Source of the DNA: an uncultured Dyadobacter sp.
GTDB taxonomy: Bacteria > Bacteroidota > Bacteroidia > Cytophagales > Spirosomataceae
NCBI GenBank assembly: GCA_946481035.1
Contig: CAMLNK010000125.1
Span: forward strand, 1-8,588
DNA: 8,588 nucleotides
Direction of reading: 5' to 3'
Position 1 is the first letter of the stretch. Each line of letters begins with the position of its first letter. A program made the position numbers and the translations under genes. This document shows, one piece after another, positions 1 through 5,843 of the stretch. Under the pieces are notes generated by a model. It was not told the DNA's origin, did no database searches, and was given only the letters and a program-made list of their open reading frames with translations.

Positions 1-294
1 TTGTTGAGAGAAAACGGGTTGGACGATCCGTGGGTCGGTATGCATCGCAAAAATCAGCTGCCCGTCCGCAGCGACGCTATTCCAGCCAGCGACATCCTCA
101 GCCTGACCGATTCCAGTGAAACCATCGACAAGATCCTTTTCCGAAGCAGCGCATTCATTCAGCTCAAACCGGCTGCCTATGCCATGGAGAAAGCCCTGTT
201 CACCAATGCAGAAGGTTTACCGCTATCGGACCACCACCCTGTTTCGGCCCGGTTTGAATGGAAAATACTGAACGACGTAATTGCCTACGACTGA
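1..294 (+). CDS. Endonuclease/exonuclease/phosphatase family protein, C-terminal part (5' end outside window)
   Basis: The frame is open from the first base and ends at the TGA at 292-294, giving 97 residues. The TTG at base 1 is an in-frame codon at the window edge, not a supported start, so the gene very probably begins upstream. Near the C-terminus it has S-D-H-H-P-V (residues 76-81 of the visible part), the typical last motif of the EEP (DNase I-like) fold, where Asp-His belong to the metal-dependent phosphodiesterase centre. D-K-I-L-F-R at about residues 43-48 matches the strand that usually precedes it. These enzymes hydrolyse phosphodiester bonds in nucleic acids, inositol phosphates or sphingomyelin; the substrate cannot be told from this fragment. 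Its last 10 nt overlap the end of the convergent AraC-type gene. Confidence 0.72.
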   Translation: MLRENGLDDPWVGMHRKNQLPVRSDAIPASDILSLTDSSETIDKILFRSSAFIQLKPAAYAMEKALFTNAEGLPLSDHHPVSARFEWKILNDVIAYD

Positions 295-1094
295 ACCAGC
301 ACCGGAAAATTCTCTACCGTTTCCTGAATACTCTTACGGAACTGAAACGGCGTGAGCCCTGTGAACTCCTTGAAATTGCGGATGAAATGCGACTGATCGG
401 CATATTCCTGCTCGAAGGCGATGTCGGACAGCTTGTCGTAACTCTGCGCGCGGAGCTGGTTAAGCGATGCCTGGAAGCGGCAGATCCGTCCGAAAAGCAT
501 CGGAGACAGCCCGATCCCTTCCTGGAAACGCCTTTCCAGCGTGCGCTCCGAAACCTGTAATTCCTGCCTGAGGTCCTTCATCGAAACGTTGCCCTGCGAC
601 TGAATGATCCGCTGCAATGCATAGCGCGTGGCGGCTTGCAGGGAGTGGTCGTGATGGCATACCTGCTCCCAGAGGCATTCCGACAGGATATTGGCCTTTG
701 CTTCCACATCAGAAGTAGTTTCCAGCCGTTCTATCAATCGCTTACCATTCAGGAAAAGATCCAGATCGAGGCAGTCGTCGGTGAGTTCATTGGAATCCAT
801 GCCGAAAACGGATTTCAGGGCGTGCGGATAAAAGTAGACTCCGATCGTGCTGAAAGTAGCCGGCGAAACGATGCGGGTATGCGCGGTCGACTGCCCGTAA
901 AGGAACACCGAGGACAACTGTTTACCCTCCTGGAACGAGGCCCCCTCCGATTGCTGGAAAATAATGCCCGGGCAGCCGTCGGCAATGGTCACGAAATGAA
1001 CCTGTTCATCGGGCCGGCCGGTATTTTCGAGCGCCCAGTAGTACTTGACGTAGTCCTGCAAATGCGGCGGCGGCTGGATCTGGTGGTATTTCAT
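285..1094 (-). CDS. AraC-family transcriptional regulator
   Basis: A 269-residue protein. The frame also runs to an upstream TTG at 1115, but the ATG at 1092-1094 begins the sequence M-K-Y-H-Q-I-Q-P-P, a usual start for Bacteroidota regulators of this type, and is preferred. Residues 1 to about 150 form an N-terminal sensor-like region (Y-V-K-Y-Y-W-A-L-E near residue 15, G-C-P-G-I-I-F near 40) as in AraC proteins with a cupin-like or DUF6597-type N-terminus. Residues about 165-255 hold the double helix-turn-helix: S-E-R-T-L-E-R-R-F (182-190), then I-A-F-E-Q-E-Y-A-D-Q-S-H-F-I-R-N-F-K (225-242), and the signature G-L-T-P-F-Q-F-R (246-253). It lies about 34 nt downstream of the quinone-oxidoreductase-like gene on the same strand, so they are likely co-transcribed and it may control that gene. 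The ligand is unknown. The 3' end overlaps the convergent EEP gene. Confidence 0.9.
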   Translation of the reverse strand: MKYHQIQPPPHLQDYVKYYWALENTGRPDEQVHFVTIADGCPGIIFQQSEGASFQEGKQLSSVFLYGQSTAHTRIVSPATFSTIGVYFYPHALKSVFGMDSNELTDDCLDLDLFLNGKRLIERLETTSDVEAKANILSECLWEQVCHHDHSLQAATRYALQRIIQSQGNVSMKDLRQELQVSERTLERRFQEGIGLSPMLFGRICRFQASLNQLRAQSYDKLSDIAFEQEYADQSHFIRNFKEFTGLTPFQFRKSIQETVENFPVLVQS

Positions 1095-1128
1095 GGCTAT
1101 TGAGTTACAAGGCAAGTTACCGATTTTT

Positions 1129-1986
1129 TCAAAACAATCCCCTCAGATACTCCTCAACGCCAAGCGGTTTGCGCCCCAGGAAACCTTCCAGCGAGTGGTG
1201 TGTTTTTTCAAACTCTCCTGCACGGATGCTATCGGCCATGCTGGCGTAAAAACCGGCCTCCTCTTCGCCCAATCCGTAACCGAGCAGTCCGTTGCGGTAG
1301 TCCTCCGGTGAAATATCGGTATGCGCAGCGTGCGGGTAACCTGCTATGTCCTTTAATGCCGATGCAACGTCCGCAAAACTGAAAGGTTCCGCCCCGGTAA
1401 TATCGAACGCGGCATTACCGAATGCAGGCCCGGTGAGCACATTGGCCAGCGCCTCCGCAATATCCTTCCGCGACGCGAAGCTCACGCGCCCGCTGCCCGA
1501 CGGGTAGAAAATCCGGCCGTCGCCCATGGCCTCGCCAATAAACAGCGGGATTGTTTCGTGGTACATGCTGTTGCGGAAAAACACATAGCCCATGCCGCTC
1601 TGGCGGATCAGCGCCTCGGTATTGCGGCAAATATGCGCCGCATGGAAATGCGCCGATTCATGCGGAAACAGTGTACTGGTGTAAACGATTTCCTTCACCC
1701 CGCATTTCACTGCCGCATGCACTACGCGCGTTTCCTGCGCCATCGCACGCACGCCCGTGGCCGAAGCCGATATTTGCAGCAGCCTGTGCACGCCTGCCAG
1801 CGCCTTTTCCAACGACTCCTGATCTTCATAATCCGCCGTGCGTATCTGTATCCCCGACCCCGCATATTCGCTCAGCTTGTCCGCGTCCCGCACAATCGCG
1901 ACGATGTTTTCCGGCGATGTCTTTTTCATCAAAAATGAAAGGGTGGCTTTCCCAAGGTTTCCGTTTGCTCCTGTAATGGCTATCAT
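1129..1986 (-). CDS. QorB/NmrA-like NAD(P)H:quinone oxidoreductase (atypical SDR)
   Basis: A 285-residue protein starting at the ATG at 1984-1986. It begins with M-I-A-I-T-G-A-N-G-N-L-G-K, the glycine-rich nucleotide-binding loop (G-x-x-G-x-x-G) of NmrA-type atypical short-chain dehydrogenases. V-A-I-V-R-D near residue 29 is placed to contact the 2'-phosphate of NADPH. Length (E. coli QorB/YtfG is about 286 aa) and N-terminal wording (T-G-A-x-G-x-L-G, I-V-A-I-V-R, A-D-Y-x-D) resemble E. coli QorB from memory, so a two-electron quinone reductase acting on small quinones is the best guess. NmrA-like redox sensors without catalysis share this fold and cannot be excluded. The protein is cytoplasmic, with no signal peptide. 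It is first in a probable two-gene operon with the AraC-type regulator and has its own promoter (2011-2037), divergent from the antiporter gene. Confidence 0.86.
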   Translation of the reverse strand: MIAITGANGNLGKATLSFLMKKTSPENIVAIVRDADKLSEYAGSGIQIRTADYEDQESLEKALAGVHRLLQISASATGVRAMAQETRVVHAAVKCGVKEIVYTSTLFPHESAHFHAAHICRNTEALIRQSGMGYVFFRNSMYHETIPLFIGEAMGDGRIFYPSGSGRVSFASRKDIAEALANVLTGPAFGNAAFDITGAEPFSFADVASALKDIAGYPHAAHTDISPEDYRNGLLGYGLGEEEAGFYASMADSIRAGEFEKTHHSLEGFLGRKPLGVEEYLRGLF

Positions 1987-2010
1987 TGTTTTGTTTGTTT
2001 TGGTTTAAAG

Positions 2011-2037
2011 CAAAACTAGACCTCGCGCGTCCGTCAA
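2011..2037 (-). promoter_or_regulatory. Promoter of the qorB-like/araC-type operon
   Basis: Read on the minus strand, 2018-2011 is TAGTTTTG, a perfect match to the Bacteroidota -7 element TAnnTTTG. A TTG (plus-strand CAA at 2035-2037) lies 16 nt upstream, slightly shorter than the usual spacing to the -33 element. Transcription would start near 2004, giving a leader of about 20 nt before the ATG at 1986. Assignment is by consensus only. Confidence 0.6.
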
Positions 2038-2079
2038 AATAGAACAAAACCGACACAACCGATTTTTCGGTCCGGAGCC

Positions 2080-2108
2080 TTGATTTTTCGCAATCATCCT
2101 TAGATTTG
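2080..2108 (+). promoter_or_regulatory. Promoter of the cation/proton antiporter gene
   Basis: TTG at 2080-2082, an 18-nt spacer, then TAGATTTG at 2101-2108, a perfect TAnnTTTG -7 element for the Bacteroidota housekeeping sigma factor. The expected start is near 2113-2116, leaving a leader of about 45 nt. Because the -7 element overlaps the TTG at 2106 that opens the longest reading frame, it argues that translation begins at the ATG at 2160. Confidence 0.68.
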
Positions 2109-2159
2109 AGCGAACGCGTCGGGCTTCGAACGTCACCCTTCCGAACCTCAACCAGCATT

Positions 2160-3401
2160 ATGGAGAATTACAGTATCGTCATCTTTATCATGACAATCAT
2201 GATCGGCCTCTCCGCCCTGGCCGACAGCGTCAGAATACCCTATCCTGTTTTGCTCATCACTGCCGGAATCGCCATTGGTTTCATTCCCACGTTGCCCGTG
2301 ATCGAGCTCAATCCGGAAGTCGTGTTCCTGATATTCCTCCCGCCGCTGCTGTACGACGCCGCATTCAATATCAATTTTCAGGATTTCAGGACCAATATCA
2401 ATACCATCGGCACGCTGGCCATTTCGCTTGTGTTCATCACGGCATCCGGCATTGCGGCTGTGGCCTACTACCTCATTCCCGGAATGACCTGGCCGCTCGC
2501 ATTCGTGCTCGGCTCCATATTATCGGCTACCGACGCCGTTGCCGCCATGAGCATTACCAAAGGTCTCGGCCTTTCTTCCAAAACCAACACCATTCTGGAA
2601 GGTGAAAGCCTGGTCAACGACGCGTCTGCATTGGTCGCGTACCGCTTTTCCGTGGCCGCGGTGACAGGCTCGGCATTCATATTCTGGAAAGCCTCCGCCG
2701 AATTCGCCGTCGTGCTGCTCGGCGGCGCGATCGTCGGGCTGGTGATAGGGCGCATTCTGGGCGCTATCATCATGCGTATCCATCATAATGCGCAGGCCAC
2801 CATCGGTATGATGTTCCTGATGCCGTTCGTCGCCTACCGGGTGGCGGAAGAGCTGGAAGTATCGGGTGTAACCGCCGTCGTCATCCTCGGCCTGGGCATT
2901 GCCGATTTCAGCAAGAAGGTGTTCCCTGACCGCCTCAAACAGCAATCCAAAACCATCTGGGAGATCATCATTTTCCTCCTCAACGGTCTCATATTCATAT
3001 TAATAGGGCTGCAATTCCCCTACGTGATCAAAAACATCAGCAGCGAGCAGCTCCTCCCTTACATTGGTTATGCATTAATCATCACGATAATCGCCCTCGT
3101 CCTCCGCATGGTCCGCGTTTTCTGGCAACGGGCCAATCTTCAAAAAGGCTTCGAACGCGGCCATAAAAGAATCAGTGAAAGCGCCCTGCTCGATTTCAAA
3201 AACAGCCTCATTATCAGCTGGTCGGGCATGCGCGGCATCGTCTCGCTCGCCATCGCTATCGGTCTCCCCACCCACCTGCACGACGGCACGCCCTTCCCAC
3301 TGCGCGACGCTATTATCTTCATTTCAGTAGCCGTGGTACTGTTTACGCTGATCGGACAAGGGCTGACGCTGCCCTGGATTGTGAAGCGGCTGGGAGATTA
3401 A
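2160..3401 (+). CDS. CPA1-family Na+(K+)/H+ antiporter (NhaP/YjcE-like), short form
   Basis: A 413-residue integral membrane protein. The ATG at 2160 is chosen over an in-frame TTG at 2106 because the latter lies inside the promoter and adds a polar, non-conserved N-terminus. About twelve hydrophobic segments run from residue 5 to about 405. Family motifs are clear: F-L-P-P-L-L-Y-D-A-A-F (59-69), S-A-T-D-A-V-A (122-128), and I-L-E-G-E-S-L-V-N-D-A (145-155), whose Asn153-Asp154 pair is the ion-binding 'ND' motif of electroneutral CPA1 exchangers. G-M-R-G at 356-359 is the conserved arginine motif of a late helix. It should exchange cytoplasmic Na+ or K+ for external H+ in pH and salt homeostasis. 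Many bacterial relatives are above 500 residues with a cytoplasmic tail; this one stops at L-P-W-I-V-K-R-L-G-D right after the last helix. Which cation it prefers is not visible. Confidence 0.92.
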   Translation: MENYSIVIFIMTIMIGLSALADSVRIPYPVLLITAGIAIGFIPTLPVIELNPEVVFLIFLPPLLYDAAFNINFQDFRTNINTIGTLAISLVFITASGIAAVAYYLIPGMTWPLAFVLGSILSATDAVAAMSITKGLGLSSKTNTILEGESLVNDASALVAYRFSVAAVTGSAFIFWKASAEFAVVLLGGAIVGLVIGRILGAIIMRIHHNAQATIGMMFLMPFVAYRVAEELEVSGVTAVVILGLGIADFSKKVFPDRLKQQSKTIWEIIIFLLNGLIFILIGLQFPYVIKNISSEQLLPYIGYALIITIIALVLRMVRVFWQRANLQKGFERGHKRISESALLDFKNSLIISWSGMRGIVSLAIAIGLPTHLHDGTPFPLRDAIIFISVAVVLFTLIGQGLTLPWIVKRLGD

Positions 3402-3568
3402 ATGTTTGATAATTCATCGGACGCCGCTTGCTGGTTCTCCGCACAGGAAAATAGCTCCAAAGTTCAAGTCTATCTAAGTTTAGTTCCATATCGATTTATG
3501 TCGACGTGGCCGGGGTAGCTTTTGCCTGCACTTCGGTTTGGCGACATTCACACATATTTCTAAACTTG
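3402..3568. other. Intergenic region between antiporter gene and peptidase pseudogene
   Basis: About 170 nt with no convincing gene, terminator hairpin or promoter. The closest promoter-like string is TAAGTTTA at 3475-3482, one base off the TAnnTTTG element. By eye the sequence is richer in A/T than the antiporter gene, which fits a decaying locus downstream. A short open frame runs through it from 3506 but only becomes protein-like at the ATGs at 3569 and 3575. Confidence 0.5.
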
Positions 3569-4515
3569 ATGATAATGAAAACACACATTTCTATTCGGAC
3601 TACATTGTTATGGATACTTACGTTGCTTATGTGGTCAAGTCTCGACTCCATCGGGCAGGACCTTTACCACTTCGCAGATGAAACTCAATATCCAATTTAC
3701 CTAAGCAGGAAGGTCGTGCTGGTCCAATATCACGATCGGAGTTTAATCCAGGACATTCCGGCTTTGACAAAAGTATATTCTACCTTTCCGGCCCGTCTAT
3801 TTTAACCAATCCAATTAGAGTATGTAACGAACTCTACCTCACGGGTCTTCTTGATTTTGCACAGCCAAACAATCTGCGCTATATCAATCCCGCGGGAATA
3901 CCGGCAGATCCCTTATATTCAAACCAGTGGGGGCACGCAAAAATGCAAATGCCCGAGGCCTGGGACATCACGACCGGCTGCTCTTCCATCAAGATCGCCA
4001 TTATCGACAATGGAGTGCAATTAAACCATCCCGACCTTGCAGGCAATCTTGTGGTCGGCCTTGATGCAACGGGGAATGGGAATAATGGAGATGCAGTAGT
4101 CGGTGAGAACCCGCACGGTACCAAATGTGCCGGAATCGCCGCTGCTGCCAGCAATGCTATCGGCATTGCTGGCGCTGCTTATTCCCGCAAGATTGTACCC
4201 GTACGCGCGTATTCCACGCTGGGAGGAAATATAGCTACCGATGTATTTCTGGGCTATGCGGAAAAAAGAAACGACAACACCAGTTTCCATTGGAACGCAC
4301 AAGGGTATAATAGAATCAACCCGGGTGTTTCGGGAGAGCTCGGATTGCAGTGGAAGAGAATCAGCTTGCTGGCAGAGTACAAAAGTAATCTTGCCGATAC
4401 TTTCTCCAAAGGCTACAAGCTATCGACGGGAGGCGAGGTCAGGAGAAGCATCTTTCGCCAAGGATTGTCCATTAAAATGTCATTTCTCTTAACCCCTCTT
4501 CCACGCGAGAATTAA
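3569..4515 (+). pseudogene. Degraded, chimeric subtilisin-like (S8) secreted serine peptidase
   Basis: Two open frames together make one broken gene. The first (ATG at 3569 or 3575, stop 3803-3805) encodes a signal peptide (M-K-T-H-I-S-I-R, then a hydrophobic run ending near S-I-G-Q) and the start of a mature protein (Y-H-F-A-D-E-T-Q-Y-P-I-Y-L-S). The second frame, shifted by one base, is open from 3682 to 4515 and continues the same kind of protein: R-V-C-N-E-L-Y-L-T-G, D-F-A-Q-P-N-N-L-R-Y, then the catalytic core. The Asp motif I-A-I-I-D-N-G-V has its codon at 4006-4008 and the His motif H-G-T-K-C-A-G-I-A has its codon at 4114-4116. After V-R-A-Y-S-T-L-G-G...G-Y-A (to 4260) the subtilase stops; the oxyanion Asn and the G-T-S catalytic Ser are missing. 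The rest resembles the last strands of an outer-membrane beta-barrel. No active peptidase can be made. A sequencing error could explain the frame break but not the lost Ser half. Confidence 0.8.
4261..4515 (+). pseudogene. 3' remnant of a probable outer-membrane beta-barrel protein fused to the peptidase remnant
   Basis: Downstream of the subtilase break the frame continues for 84 codons of a different kind. Alternating polar and hydrophobic residues suggest amphipathic beta strands (G-E-L-G-L-Q-W, I-S-L-L-A-E-Y-K, Y-K-L-S-T-G-G-E-V, L-S-I-K-M-S-F), with aromatic ends as in the closing strands of outer-membrane barrels in this phylum. The F of K-M-S-F would be a normal barrel C-terminus, but nine more residues follow before the TAA at 4513-4515. 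I do not recognise the exact family. It has no start of its own here and is best explained as the 3' end of a gene joined to the peptidase by deletion. Confidence 0.45.
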
Positions 4516-4547
4516 TAGACAAAAAATTTTCAACAATTCCACTTTTC

Positions 4548-4561
4548 TTAACCTAGGTTAA
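4548..4561. promoter_or_regulatory. Perfect 14-bp palindrome, candidate operator
   Basis: TTAACCTAGGTTAA is identical to its own reverse complement over all 14 bases. It sits 22 nt before the -7 element of the alpha/beta hydrolase promoter and so borders or overlaps the upstream promoter region, a typical place for a dimeric repressor or activator. No regulator gene lies directly beside it, so the binding protein is unknown. Confidence 0.5.
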
Positions 4562-4563
4562 TG

Positions 4564-4591
4564 TTTACGTCTTCCCCCTGGTCTAGTTTTG
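4564..4591 (+). promoter_or_regulatory. Promoter of the alpha/beta hydrolase gene
   Basis: TAGTTTTG at 4584-4591 is a perfect -7 element (TAnnTTTG). The -33 element is weak: the best candidate is the TTTAC at 4564-4568. Start is expected near 4596-4599, giving a leader of about 55 nt before the ATG at 4654. This excludes the in-frame ATG at 4561, which would lie upstream of the transcript. Confidence 0.58.
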
Positions 4592-4653
4592 TCATATCAA
4601 ATCAAGCACAGCAAGACAAAACAAATATCAAATCTCAAAAACCTTTTAAGATC

Positions 4654-5634
4654 ATGGAAACTCTGAATGTAATCGACCCAGCCAACGACCCTGCTATTTT
4701 TGAAGATGTAAAAACTTTCCTTAACGCGTTGAACTCGGGAGGCGGTACCCCGCTCGAACAACTTTCGCCCGCAGACGCACGTAATGTGCTCGTAGGAGCG
4801 CAAAATTCGGTGGAAGTGGATTTGTCGGGCATCGAAACCAGTGAAAAAACGATTACGCAGGACGGCCTTACGGTGAAACTCGATATCGTAAAACCAGCAG
4901 GCACCACCGAAAAACTGCCGGTGTTCATCTTCATCCACGGCGGCGGCTGGGTCCTGGGCGACTTCCCCACCCACAAACGCATTGTCCGCGACCTGGTGGT
5001 TTACTCCGGTGCAGCAGCGGTTTTTGTGAATTACACTCCGTCACCCGAAGCGAAATACCCGGTGGCGATCAATGAAATATATGCGGCAACGAAATGGGTG
5101 GCCGAGCATGGCGACGAAATCAACGTCGATGGCAGCAGGCTGGTAGTCGCCGGTAACAGCGTCGGCGGGGATATGGCAGCCGTAACGGCCCTGAAAGCCA
5201 AAGACAACAACGGCCCGGAAATCAAATTGCAGGTGCTGCTCTGGCCGGTAACCGACGCCAGTTTCGAGACAGGTTCCTACAACCAGTTTGCAGAAGGCCG
5301 CTTCCTGACCAAAAACATGATGAAATGGTTCTGGGATAACTACACCACCAACCCCGAGGAAAGAAAACACCGCTACGCTTCCCCATTGCAGGCTACCACC
5401 GAACAATTGCAGGGCCTGCCACCTGCCCTGGTGCAAACAGCCGAAAACGACGTGCTGCGCGACGAAGGCGAAGCATATGCACGCAAACTGGAAGCCGCCG
5501 GCGTTAAAACCACGCTGGCAAGATACCAGGGCCTCATCCACGATTACGGCTTGCTGAACCCGCTGGCCCACGTACCCGCCGTACAAGGCGCGCTTCTCCA
5601 AGCAGGCGCCGCCATCCGCGAGGCTTTGAAATAG
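4654..5634 (+). CDS. Alpha/beta hydrolase, hormone-sensitive-lipase-type carboxylesterase
   Basis: A 326-residue protein from the ATG at 4654. An upstream in-frame ATG at 4561 is rejected because the promoter lies between the two and the added residues look like untranslated leader. The HSL (bacterial family IV) layout is complete: oxyanion-hole motif H-G-G-G-W at 95-99, nucleophile elbow G-N-S-V-G-G with Ser169, acid Asp266 in D-V-L-R-D-E-G-E-A-Y, and His296 in L-I-H-D-Y-G. Such enzymes hydrolyse short-chain acyl esters in the cytoplasm; there is no signal peptide. The elbow is G-N-S-V-G-G rather than the usual G-D-S-A-G-G, though the nucleophile is intact. It is a single-gene unit with its own promoter and terminator, and the palindrome at 4548 suggests it is regulated. 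The natural substrate is unknown. Confidence 0.9.
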   Translation: METLNVIDPANDPAIFEDVKTFLNALNSGGGTPLEQLSPADARNVLVGAQNSVEVDLSGIETSEKTITQDGLTVKLDIVKPAGTTEKLPVFIFIHGGGWVLGDFPTHKRIVRDLVVYSGAAAVFVNYTPSPEAKYPVAINEIYAATKWVAEHGDEINVDGSRLVVAGNSVGGDMAAVTALKAKDNNGPEIKLQVLLWPVTDASFETGSYNQFAEGRFLTKNMMKWFWDNYTTNPEERKHRYASPLQATTEQLQGLPPALVQTAENDVLRDEGEAYARKLEAAGVKTTLARYQGLIHDYGLLNPLAHVPAVQGALLQAGAAIREALK

Positions 5635-5659
5635 TTTTTTAGAACATACTACTACACGG

Positions 5660-5692
5660 AAACGGGTTATGCGATAGTGTAACCCGTTTTTT
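5660..5692 (+). terminator. Intrinsic terminator after the alpha/beta hydrolase gene
   Basis: AAACGGGTTA (5660-5669) pairs perfectly with TAACCCGTTT (5680-5689) around a 10-nt loop, and the right arm runs into TTTTTT (5687-5692). It starts 25 nt after the hydrolase stop codon and ends that transcription unit. Confidence 0.88.
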
Positions 5693-5843
5693 ACTTTCAA
5701 ACATTCTTATTTATCAGATTATCAGTTTATTATAAATATTTTTAAAAAATATAAGAAAATATCGTGAAGATATTGGTCGTTTTTTGTGTCTGGAAATAGA
5801 GTAAGCGGTTAAATTGCCGCACCTAAATCCTTACAGTGATTCT
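5693..5843. other. A/T-rich intergenic region upstream of the SGNH hydrolase gene
   Basis: No perfect TAnnTTTG element is present; TATTTTTA at 5737-5744 is one base off. The stretch 5701-5765 is almost pure A/T, with the near-palindromic tract ATATTTTTAAAAAATAT at 5736-5752, and could act as a bent or UP-like element. AATATC-GTGAA-GATATT (5758-5774) is a small inverted repeat with 6-bp arms. The promoter of the next gene presumably lies here but cannot be fixed. Confidence 0.4.

Noticed and set aside
1095..1115. TTG start giving seven more residues to the AraC-type regulator
   Set aside because: The added residues are not family-like, and a normal ATG starts at the expected position 1094.
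1551..1976. Plus-strand open frames of 126-141 codons opposite the oxidoreductase gene
   Set aside because: The translations are rich in Pro, Ser, Arg and Cys without domains, while the opposite strand encodes a clear Rossmann-fold protein.
3406..3420. Possible second FNR-type site TTGATAATTCATCGG after the antiporter gene
   Set aside because: The half sites are 5 nt apart instead of 4 and the right half is ATCGG, so it does not fit the palindrome seen at 8269-8282.
3514..3522. TAGCTTTTG as a promoter element for the peptidase remnant
   Set aside because: It has three rather than two bases between TA and TTTG and no -33 partner.
5041..5700. 219-codon open frame on the minus strand
   Set aside because: It lies antisense to the well-supported hydrolase gene, covers the terminator, and its translation has low-complexity V/F/G-rich sequence with no recognisable motif; it is a composition shadow.
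5736..5752. Near-palindrome ATATTTTTAAAAAATAT
   Set aside because: It is one base short of symmetry and lies in nearly pure A/T sequence, where such symmetry is expected by chance; not called as an operator.
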